DNA of 8,666 nt from Thermoleophilia bacterium UBA5186 (GTDB lineage Bacteria > Actinomycetota > Thermoleophilia > Gaiellales > Gaiellaceae), in the NCBI GenBank assembly GCA_002413095.1, contig DHWI01000044.1, forward strand, positions 12,438 to 21,103, in the 5' to 3' direction. Shown here one piece after another: positions 1-5,689 of the stretch. The position numbers were made by a program, and so were the translations under genes. Under the pieces are notes generated by a model. The model was not told where the DNA came from, did no database searches, and saw nothing but the letters and a program-made list of their open reading frames with translations. Every line of letters starts with the position of its first letter. The first letter of the stretch is position 1.

Positions 1-1649
1 CGCGGCTTGGCCTTCTTCGGCTCGGGGTCTGGCGAGGGCGCCGGCGCGTCGACCTGCTCGCGCCTGCGGGTGTACTCCGCCCAGCCTCCGTCGTACGAGT
101 CCAACGTGCCGTGCTCGATCGCCAACGTCCGCTCGGCGATGCCGTCGAGCAGTGCGCGATCGTGCGAGACGAGCAGCACGGTCCCGGGGAACGCGTCGAG
201 TGCAGCCTCCAGCGCCTCGCGGCTCTCCAGGTCGAGGTGGTTCGTCGGCTCGTCGAGCACGAGGAAGTTCGCGCCGGATGCGACGACGAGGGCGAGGGCG
301 AGCCGCCGCCGCTCCCCGCCGGACAGCGCGGCAACAGGCTTCTCGTGCTCGTCCCAGCCGGAGAAGAGGAAGCGCCCGAGGAGATTCTGCGCGTCTGGCC
401 GCTGCAAGCCGGTCGCGCCCTGCGTCGCCTGGAGCACCGAGCCGCGCTCGTCCAGCTCGACCTCGTGCTGCGAGAAGTACGCGGCCTCGACGCCATGGCC
501 GAGCCGCACTGTCCCGGAGACCGGCGGCCGCCGGCCGAGCAACGTCTCGAGCAGGGTCGTTTTCCCGGATCCGTTCGGCCCGATCAGGCCGACGTGCTCC
601 CCGCGCTCGAGCGCGAAGGACGCGTCGGCGAGCAGCGGCTTGTCGCCGGCCCGGATCACGAGGTCGCGCGCCTCGACCACGGTTCGCCCGCTGCGCGCGG
701 GCTTGAGGAACTCGAAGCCAAGCGTACGGCGGCGTGAGCTCGGGACGACCACGCGGTTCGCCTGCAGGCGCTCGATCCGCTTCACGCGCGACTGTGCCTG
801 CTTGGCCTTCCGTGCGTTGTAGCGGAATCTCTCGACGAAGCGCTCGAGTCGGGCGAGCTCCTCGGCCTGCCGCGCCGACGTCTTGACCGCGTCCGCGAGC
901 CGCGCCGCCTTCTCGCGCCGCCAGACGTGCCAGGCGCCCGGGAAGTACGTCGAGCGGCCGTGGTCGAGCTCGAGCACCGCGTTCGTGACCGCCTCGAGGA
1001 ACCAGCGGTCGTGTGCGACCAGGATGATCGCGGCGTCGAGTGTCTGCAGCTCGCGCTCCAGCCATTCGAGGCTCTCGACGTCCAGGTGGTTCGTCGGCTC
1101 GTCGAGGAGGAGCAGATCGGGATCGCCGCCGAGGGCGCGCGCGAGCGAGGCGCGGGTCAGCTCTCCGCCGGAGAACGTCTCGAGCGGGCGCTGGAGGTCG
1201 TCGTCCGAGAAGCCGAGCCCGCGCACGACCGAGGCCGTCCGCTCGCGCCACGCGTACCCGCCTGCGTGCTCGAGCCGAGCCTGGGCCTCCGAGTAGCGGC
1301 GCAGCGTCGCCTGGTCGTGCTCGCCGCTCGCCATGGCAGTCTCGAGCCTCCGGAGATCCGCCTCCGCCGCCACAAGATCGGCCGCGCCGCCGAGGACATA
1401 CTCGTCCAGCGTCAGGACGCGCTCGAGCGGCGGGCGCTGGTCGTGCAGCGCGGCGCGAGTCCCTTTCTGGAACGCGAGCTCGCCGCCCTGGAGCTCCGTC
1501 TGCCCGACGAGCGCGCGCAGGAGCGTTGTCTTGCCGGCGCCGTTCGGCCCGGCGAGGGCGACGCGGTCCTTGCGCTCGACCTTGAAGGAGACGCCGTCGA
1601 AGAGCGGCGTCCCGGCGAACTCCTTGCGTAGATTCGATGCGATCAGCAC
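1..1649 (-). CDS. ABC-F family ATPase (translation-associated), C-terminal end cut off by the window
   Basis: A duplicated ABC ATPase without membrane segments, the hallmark of the ABC-F family. Characterised members bind the ribosomal E site and act in translation or in resistance to ribosome-targeting drugs; which applies here cannot be told. Numbered from the chosen start, domain 1 has Walker A GPNGAGKTT (34-42), signature FSGGE (S160) and Walker B LLLLDEPTNHLD (D183, E184), followed by an H-loop AHDRWFL. A charged inter-domain linker follows, with RYNATKARQAQSRVKRIERL. Domain 2 has GPNGSGKTT (357-365), LSGGE (S443), LVLDEPTNHLD (D466, E467) and SHDRALL. Both ATPase sites look intact. About 549 residues are visible, ending in a Pro/Lys-rich linker (DAPAPSPDPEPKKAKP), so a C-terminal extension probably follows beyond the edge. 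GTG at 1649 is preferred because AGGG lies 7 nt upstream; GTG at 1655 would leave only 1 nt. It is the last of three same-strand genes, 101 bp from its upstream neighbour. Confidence 0.95.
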   Translation of the reverse strand, partial: MLIASNLRKEFAGTPLFDGVSFKVERKDRVALAGPNGAGKTTLLRALVGQTELQGGELAFQKGTRAALHDQRPPLERVLTLDEYVLGGAADLVAAEADLRRLETAMASGEHDQATLRRYSEAQARLEHAGGYAWRERTASVVRGLGFSDDDLQRPLETFSGGELTRASLARALGGDPDLLLLDEPTNHLDVESLEWLERELQTLDAAIILVAHDRWFLEAVTNAVLELDHGRSTYFPGAWHVWRREKAARLADAVKTSARQAEELARLERFVERFRYNARKAKQAQSRVKRIERLQANRVVVPSSRRRTLGFEFLKPARSGRTVVEARDLVIRAGDKPLLADASFALERGEHVGLIGPNGSGKTTLLETLLGRRPPVSGTVRLGHGVEAAYFSQHEVELDERGSVLQATQGATGLQRPDAQNLLGRFLFSGWDEHEKPVAALSGGERRRLALALVVASGANFLVLDEPTNHLDLESREALEAALDAFPGTVLLVSHDRALLDGIAERTLAIEHGTLDSYDGGWAEYTRRREQVDAPAPSPDPEPKKAKP

Positions 1650-1656
1650 TGCCACG

Positions 1657-1671
1657 CCCTACAGGGTAGGG
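1657..1671 (-). promoter_or_regulatory. Small hairpin covering the ABC-F ribosome-binding site
   Basis: On the minus strand CCCTAC-CCT-GTAGGG forms a perfect 6-bp inverted repeat with a 3-nt loop. Its 3' arm contains AGGG, the only plausible Shine-Dalgarno sequence for the ABC-F start at 1649. If it forms in mRNA it would lower initiation. A stem this short can arise by chance in GC-rich DNA, so the regulatory role is inference. Confidence 0.35.
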
Positions 1672-1750
1672 CCAGGAGGGCTCGACGAAACGACGCTGTG
1701 TCGCCGGGCCGCGCTGCTCCCGACAACGAGCGACGTTCCACCGAGACCTC

Positions 1751-2971
1751 CTAGCGCGCAGCCGAGAGAGCCTCCGCGACGGTTTCGATTCGAAGTCGAT
1801 CCTCGGTGCCGGGCGCGATCCGCAGGAACGAGTCCGGGCCGGGCGCGGTCACGTACACGCGCGTGTGGTCGAAGCCGAAGCTCGTCCCGGCGACGACCTG
1901 GACGTTCCGCCGCCTCGCCTGCTCGAGAGCGCGGGCCACCCACACTTGCGGCTCGGCGACGTTCAGCTGGACGAGTGGCCCCACGCCTGGGTAGAAGCCG
2001 TCCAGCCCCTCCGCGAGGATCGCGGCGTTCCGCTCCAGCCGCGCCAGGCGGCGCCCGAGGCGTGCTTGATCTGGCATCGGCAGCGACAGGATCGACGTGT
2101 CCGGGACGTTCGTGCCGAGGTGCTCGCGGAGAGAGTCCAGGCGGTCGACGCCCGGACCGCGCGCCAGCAGGATTCCCGCGTTCGCCCGGTCGAGGCCGAA
2201 CTGCGCCAGCTTGAGCAGGCTCTCCCAGACGAGCAGGCGCGGAGCAGCTGACTCGAACGGGCGGCAGGCGGGCCCGAGGCACGTGTTGTCGACGACCACC
2301 CAGCAGTCCGCAGCGGCCAGGATCGGGCCAAGGTCTGGGACGGCGAGGCCGCGCGAGTTGCAGAGCGAGTCGACGAAGAGCGCCTTGGGTCGGAACCGCT
2401 CGAGCGCGTCGAGGAGATCGGCCTCGTCGACCTGAACGACCCGCCCCGCGAAGGCCGCAAGCACGAGCTCCTTGGTCTCGTGGTAGCTCGATCTGCCCAG
2501 GACGACGGGGCGCTCGACGTCGAGGAAGGCGAGGATCGTCGTGAGCGCCGACATGCCGCAGCTCGTTGCAAACGCGCGAGCGCCCGGTGCGCGGACGTAC
2601 TCCCGCAGGTACGCCGCCTCGTACGCGGCCGCGTCGGCGTGCCGGTCGCGCTTGTAATCGTCGATGTACGGGCGGATCCGGCCCTCGTGCCGCCCGGCTT
2701 GAGAACGGAGGGAATGACCGAACGCGGGCGACTGCCAGTCGTCCGCGGTCGCCAGCGCGGCCGCGAGGCCGTACTCCCTGCGGACGAGCACCGCGTAGAG
2801 GTCGCGGCCGCGCGCCGTCGGGTGCAGCGTCTCCAGCTCCCGGCTCCACGTCTGGAGCCGCAATGACGCCGTCGGCGCCGCGTCGCAGAGGAAGCGCAGC
2901 TCGTCGAAGTCGTCCCGCAGGTCCGCGAGCGCCTCCGCCCGCAGCGAGTCCCGGCCGATTGCCACTGCCAT
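1751..2971 (-). CDS. Diverged Cys/Met-metabolism-like PLP-dependent enzyme (fold type I), substrate unknown
   Basis: A 406-residue soluble protein. Its middle and C-terminal parts follow the layout of the cystathionine gamma-synthase/gamma-lyase family: TSCGMSALTTIL (136-147) at the SGM-A phosphate-binding position, SSYHETKEL with Y163 at the aromatic stacking position, VDNT (D228, expected to pair with the pyridine nitrogen), WESLLKLAQFG with K254 as the likely Schiff-base lysine, and SFLRIAPGTED (R384, expected carboxylate binder) near the end. This assignment rests on motif order and spacing. The first ~130 residues (including RPYIDDYKRDRH, 100-111) do not match the usual N-terminus of that family, and the stretch after K254 lacks the usual GH-D pattern, so I do not assign a reaction. 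The ATG at 2971 has AGAGGT just upstream. A GTG two codons inside is an alternative. It lies 48 bp downstream of the tkt stop and is probably co-transcribed with it, with no obvious metabolic link to the sugar-phosphate genes. Confidence 0.85.
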   Translation of the reverse strand: MAVAIGRDSLRAEALADLRDDFDELRFLCDAAPTASLRLQTWSRELETLHPTARGRDLYAVLVRREYGLAAALATADDWQSPAFGHSLRSQAGRHEGRIRPYIDDYKRDRHADAAAYEAAYLREYVRAPGARAFATSCGMSALTTILAFLDVERPVVLGRSSYHETKELVLAAFAGRVVQVDEADLLDALERFRPKALFVDSLCNSRGLAVPDLGPILAAADCWVVVDNTCLGPACRPFESAAPRLLVWESLLKLAQFGLDRANAGILLARGPGVDRLDSLREHLGTNVPDTSILSLPMPDQARLGRRLARLERNAAILAEGLDGFYPGVGPLVQLNVAEPQVWVARALEQARRRNVQVVAGTSFGFDHTRVYVTAPGPDSFLRIAPGTEDRLRIETVAEALSAAR

Positions 2972-2995
2972 GGCACCTCTACGCGTGCGGGTGCC
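2972..2995 (-). promoter_or_regulatory. Inverted repeat next to the PLP-enzyme start codon
   Basis: GGCACC and GGTGCC form a perfect 6-bp inverted repeat around a 12-nt loop that contains the palindrome ACGCGT. On the minus strand the 3' arm ends directly before the ATG and overlaps the AGAGGT ribosome-binding site. It could damp translation of the second gene after tkt or act as a processing point. No U-tract follows, so it does not look like an intrinsic terminator. Confidence 0.3.
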
Positions 2996-3008
2996 GCAAC
3001 GGTCCCGC

Positions 3009-3020
3009 GAGCGATCGCTC
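3009..3020. repeat. 12-bp perfect palindrome at the tkt stop codon
   Basis: GAGCGATCGCTC is a perfect 12-bp palindrome whose last base is part of the tkt TAG stop. It contains GCGATCGC. It has no loop and no T-tract, so it is not a normal terminator. It may be a protein-binding or modification site, or chance. Confidence 0.4.
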
Positions 3021-4864
3021 TACGACGCGGCGACCTGAGCTTCGACGAGCTTTCTCGCCGCCGCGGCGATGTGCTCGGCGTCGATCCCGTAGGCGTTCAT
3101 CAGCTCGGCGGGCTTGCCGGAACGCGGCATATCCGTCACGGCCAGCTTCTGGACCTGAGGGTGCGCGTCCGCCTCGGCGAGCGCTGCGAGCACCGCGTCG
3201 CCGAGGCCACCCTCCGGCCAGTGGTCTTCGACCGTGACGAGCCTTCCCGTCGCTTCCGCCGCGGCGGCAAGCGTCTCCGTGTCGATGGGCTTGATCGAGT
3301 AGAGGTCGATCACCCGCGCCGTGATCCCGTCCTCGGCGAGCGCATCGGCTGCCTCGAGCGCCTCGTGCAGCGTGATTCCCGCACCGACGAGCGTCACGTC
3401 GTCGTCGTCGGAGGAACGCAGGACGCGGCTGCCGCCGATCTCGAACTCTTCGTCCGGGTCATAGATCACCGGGGTGTTCGGTCGCAACGTGCGGAGGTAG
3501 ACGATTCCGTCCGTTTCGGCCATCGCGGCGACCAGCTTTGCCGTCTGGTTCGCATCGCAGGGATGAAGGACGGTGCTGGAGTGGACGGCGCGGAGCGCGG
3601 CGATGTCCTCGAGCGCCATCTGCGACGGGCCGTCCTCGCCGATCGAGACGCCGGCGTGTGAGCCGCTTAGACGGATGTTCGCCTGCGAGATCGCGGCCAT
3701 GCGGATGAAGTCGTATGCGCGAGACAGGAACGCGGCGAAGGTCGAGGCAAACGGCTTCCAGTCGAGCACCTGCAATCCGACCGCCGCGGCGACGAGCTGC
3801 TGCTCGGCGATGTACATCTCGAAGAAGCGGTCGGGGTGGGCCTTGGCGAAGATGTCGGCGAAGGTCGAGTTCGAGACCTCGCCGTCGAGCGCGACGACGC
3901 GGCCGTCCGCGGCGCCCACCGCGGCGAGCGCCTCGCCGTAGGCCTTCCGCGTCGCGACCTCGTCGCCGAGCTCGTATCGCGGCAGCTCGAGCTTGCCCGT
4001 CTCGAACTGGTGTGACTCGCCCGGCGCGGGCTTCGCCACCTGGACGGAGATGTTGCGGATACCGCCGAGCTCCTCGATCGCCTCGTCCGGGTTGTCCAGC
4101 GCCTTCCCGTGCCAGCCGTTCTTGTTCTCGACTGCCTTGACGCCCTTGCCCTTGATCGTCCGGGCGATGATCGCCGTCGGCCGGCCTTTCGTCTCCGCCG
4201 CCTCGCTGTAGGCCGCATCGATCGCGTTCACGTCGTGACCGTCGATCTCGATCGTGTGCCAGCCGAACGCTTTCGCCCGCGCTGCGTACTTCTCGACCTC
4301 CCAGCCCCACATCGTCTCGCCTCGCTGGCCGAGCCGGTTCACGTCGAGGATCGCCGTCAGGTTGTCGAGCTCGTAGTAGGCCCCGTGCTCGAACGCCTCC
4401 CATTGCGATCCTTCTGCGAGCTCGCTATCTCCGGTCAGCACCCAGACGCGAAACGGCAGCCGATCGAGCTTCTTGCCGGCGAGCGCGACGCCGACGCCGT
4501 CCGGCAAGCCCTGTCCGAGAGAGCCGGTCGCGACGTCGACCCACGGAATCCGAGGGGTTGGGTGCCCTTCGAAGATGCTCCCGAACTGGCGGTAGGTCAG
4601 CAGCTCGGCGTCGTCGATCACACCGGCGGCGCGGAACATCGCATAGAGCAGCGTGGAGGCATGTCCCTTGGAGAAGATCAGCCGGTCGTTCGCCGGGTTC
4701 TTCGGGCTGTCGAAGTCGTAGCGGAGATGGTTCGCGAGCAGCACGGCCATCAGGTCGGCGGCCGACATGCCCGACGTCGGGTGGCCCGACTTCGCCGCCG
4801 CCGCAGGCCGGATCGCGTCCACCCGCAGCTGCTGGCCGAGTTCGCGAAGCTCCTGCTCGTTCAT
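3020..4864 (-). CDS. tkt: Transketolase, short vertebrate-like form
   Basis: Thiamine-diphosphate enzyme that moves two-carbon ketol units between sugar phosphates in the non-oxidative pentose phosphate pathway; cytosolic. The 614 residues cover both halves. The N-terminal half has SGHPTSG (H28), SKGHAS (H68), EGHPTPR (H101), SLGQGL, and GDSELAEG (145-152) followed by N176 in DVNRLGQ as the metal/ThDP motif. The C-terminal half has IALDGE-like VALDGEVSNSTF, YIAEQQ with catalytic E354, GSHAGVSIGEDGPSQM (401-416), TVEDHWPEGG (544-553) and MPRSGKPAELM near the end. E. coli-type enzymes are about 660-690 residues and carry His in the GEDGPTHQ motif; this one has Gln (GPSQM) and the shorter length, like human transketolase. 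GDS replaces the textbook GDG. The ATG at 4864 is preceded by AGGGAAGG (4873-4880) with 8 nt spacing. It diverges from the rpiB-tal-pgi-gnd operon. Confidence 0.97.
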   Translation of the reverse strand: MNEQELRELGQQLRVDAIRPAAAAKSGHPTSGMSAADLMAVLLANHLRYDFDSPKNPANDRLIFSKGHASTLLYAMFRAAGVIDDAELLTYRQFGSIFEGHPTPRIPWVDVATGSLGQGLPDGVGVALAGKKLDRLPFRVWVLTGDSELAEGSQWEAFEHGAYYELDNLTAILDVNRLGQRGETMWGWEVEKYAARAKAFGWHTIEIDGHDVNAIDAAYSEAAETKGRPTAIIARTIKGKGVKAVENKNGWHGKALDNPDEAIEELGGIRNISVQVAKPAPGESHQFETGKLELPRYELGDEVATRKAYGEALAAVGAADGRVVALDGEVSNSTFADIFAKAHPDRFFEMYIAEQQLVAAAVGLQVLDWKPFASTFAAFLSRAYDFIRMAAISQANIRLSGSHAGVSIGEDGPSQMALEDIAALRAVHSSTVLHPCDANQTAKLVAAMAETDGIVYLRTLRPNTPVIYDPDEEFEIGGSRVLRSSDDDDVTLVGAGITLHEALEAADALAEDGITARVIDLYSIKPIDTETLAAAAEATGRLVTVEDHWPEGGLGDAVLAALAEADAHPQVQKLAVTDMPRSGKPAELMNAYGIDAEHIAAAARKLVEAQVAAS

Positions 4865-4965
4865 GCGGACCGCCTTCCCTCGGCTCGATACCGAAAACTC
4901 GAGGCCATTCTAGGCTCGGCGTAAGGGGTGGGTGGTTGGGGTACGGTCCGAAGCGTGAAGGTCAA
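4865..4965. promoter_or_regulatory. Divergent intergenic region between tkt and the pentose-phosphate operon
   Basis: About 100 bp separate the tkt ATG from the start of the plus-strand operon, so promoters for both directions should lie here. The tkt side has a good ribosome-binding site (4873-4880) and a TAGAAT box on the minus strand (4912-4907) that matches a -10 element in five of six positions, but no convincing -35 is spaced from it. On the plus side TACGGT (4943-4948) is a weak -10 candidate. The placement is inference; no operator is obvious. Confidence 0.4.
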
Positions 4966-5175
4966 GTGAAGCGCCAAGCGGACCTCATCCGCGAGTTCTT
5001 CGCGCTGCTCGCGCCCGGCTTTATCCAGGACGGCGAGCTGCCCGACGTGAAGCTCGAGGGCGTCGAGGAGCGCCACGACGGCCATGCGATCGCAAGTGTG
5101 CGCGCAGGTGACCGCATCCTGCCGGTGCGCTTCACCTTCGATGAGGGCAAGATCGCCCGGGTCGAGGTGCTCTGA
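4966..5175 (+). CDS. Small conserved-looking protein of unknown function (69 aa)
   Basis: I do not recognise this protein. The frame is open further upstream, but GTG at 4966 is the best start: it has GAAGG (4957-4961) 4 nt ahead and falls just after the divergent promoter gap. It would give 69 residues, about 7.7 kDa. The first ~20 residues (RQADLIREFFALLAPG) look helical. The rest alternates charged and hydrophobic residues as short beta strands and ends RILPVRFTFDEGKIARVEVL. The tail weakly recalls the last strands of NTF2/SnoaL-like folds, which is speculation. There are no cysteines, signal peptide or membrane segment. As the first gene of a pentose-phosphate operon it could be a regulatory or accessory subunit, or simply a neighbour. 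Its stop lies 2 nt before the ATG of the rpiB leader ORF. Confidence 0.65.
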   Translation: MKRQADLIREFFALLAPGFIQDGELPDVKLEGVEERHDGHAIASVRAGDRILPVRFTFDEGKIARVEVL

Positions 5176-5177
5176 CC

Positions 5178-5234
5178 ATGCACCTCCTAACAACGTTAGT
5201 AACAGTCTGTTACTTGGAGGGTTCAGAGGCGTGA
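5178..5234 (+). CDS. Possible 18-codon leader peptide overlapping the rpiB start
   Basis: ATG at 5178 opens an 18-codon ORF, MHLLTTLVTVCYLEGSEA, ending at TGA 5232-5234. That stop overlaps the rpiB GTG (5231-5233) as GTGA, the usual form of translational coupling. GAGG (5164-5167) lies 10 nt upstream of its ATG. It contains codons unusual for this genome (CTA, TTA, GTA, TGT), but these are imposed by the dyads it spans. A ribosome reading it would open the hairpin that covers the rpiB ribosome-binding site. Short ORFs arise easily by chance, so expression is unproven. Confidence 0.3.
   Translation: MHLLTTLVTVCYLEGSEA
5183..5220 (+). promoter_or_regulatory. Structured A+T-rich leader of rpiB: two dyads and an SD/anti-SD pair
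   Basis: Between the 69-aa gene and rpiB the sequence turns A+T-rich (10 G/C in the 29 bases 5187-5215). It holds two dyads: CTAAC-AAC-GTTAG (5187-5199) and AGTAACAG-T-CTGTTACT (5198-5214). Both contain TAAC/GTTA half-sites, and their centres are 13 bp apart. CCTCC (5183-5187) can pair with GGAGG (5216-5220), the rpiB Shine-Dalgarno sequence, on top of a 7-bp stem with GTC loop (5198-5214). The element can be read as a DNA operator for a dimeric repressor, or as an RNA hairpin hiding the ribosome-binding site; the sequence alone does not decide. Confidence 0.55.
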
Positions 5235-5689
5235 GGGTCGCTGTGGCGTTCGATCACCGGGGCGTGCGCCTGCGCGAGGAAGTCCTTGGGACACTCGCCG
5301 AGCTCGGACACGAGGCCGTCGACCTCGGGACCGACACCGACGCCGTTCGGATCGACTACCCCGACAAGGCGCGCGAGACCGGTGAGGCGATCCGCTCCGG
5401 CGAGGCCGAGCGCGGGATCCTCGTCTGCGGCTCCGGGGTCGGCGCTTCAATCGCGGCCTGCAAGATCGCCGGAATCCGCGCCGCGATCTGCCACGACGTC
5501 TACTCCGCACACCAGGGCGTCGAACACGACGACATGAACGTCATCTGCCTCGGCTCCGAGGTGATTGGCCCGTCGCTGGCGCGTGATCTCGTCCGCACCT
5601 TCCTTGGGGCACGGTTCGACGGCGGCGAGCGTTATGTACGGAGACTCAAAAAGATCGAGGCAATCGAAAGCGAGATGAGCAATGCCTGA
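5231..5689 (+). CDS. rpiB: Ribose-5-phosphate isomerase B
   Basis: Interconverts ribose 5-phosphate and ribulose 5-phosphate in the non-oxidative pentose phosphate pathway. The 152 residues match the RpiB/LacAB family: AFDHRG (D8, H9) near the N-terminus, DYPD (42-45), GILVCGSGVGASIAA with the catalytic-base cysteine C66, GIRAAICHDVYSA (81-93), EHDD (H99), NVICLGSEVIG (103-113) and the basic tail YVRRLKKI. The usual Thr of the CGTG motif is Ser here, a conservative change. Allose-6-phosphate isomerase activity is possible in this family, but the operon context favours ribose 5-phosphate. GTG at 5231 gives the expected N-terminus, and GGAGG (5216-5220) lies 10 nt upstream. The 3' end overlaps tal by 8 nt, and the start overlaps the stop of a possible leader peptide. 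Confidence 0.95.
   Translation: MRVAVAFDHRGVRLREEVLGTLAELGHEAVDLGTDTDAVRIDYPDKARETGEAIRSGEAERGILVCGSGVGASIAACKIAGIRAAICHDVYSAHQGVEHDDMNVICLGSEVIGPSLARDLVRTFLGARFDGGERYVRRLKKIEAIESEMSNA

Noticed and set aside
7..1631. Several plus-strand frames across the ABC-F region
   Set aside because: The minus strand encodes complete tandem ABC motifs over the same bases. The plus-strand frames are low-complexity shadows.
1656..1750. Intrinsic terminator between the PLP-enzyme and ABC-F genes
   Set aside because: The only hairpin lies at the ABC-F ribosome-binding site and has no following U-tract, so it does not resemble a terminator.
1659..2849. Second minus-strand frame overlapping the PLP-enzyme gene
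   Set aside because: It is rich in Arg, Pro and Gly with no motif, while the other frame carries ordered PLP-enzyme motifs.
4109..4924. Plus-strand frame opposite tkt extending into the divergent gap
   Set aside because: It is antisense to well-conserved transketolase motifs and has no family resemblance of its own.
4861..5193. Minus-strand 110-residue frame opposite the small 69-aa gene
   Set aside because: It would overlap the tkt start and its ribosome-binding site, and it shows no motif. The plus-strand gene fits the operon better.
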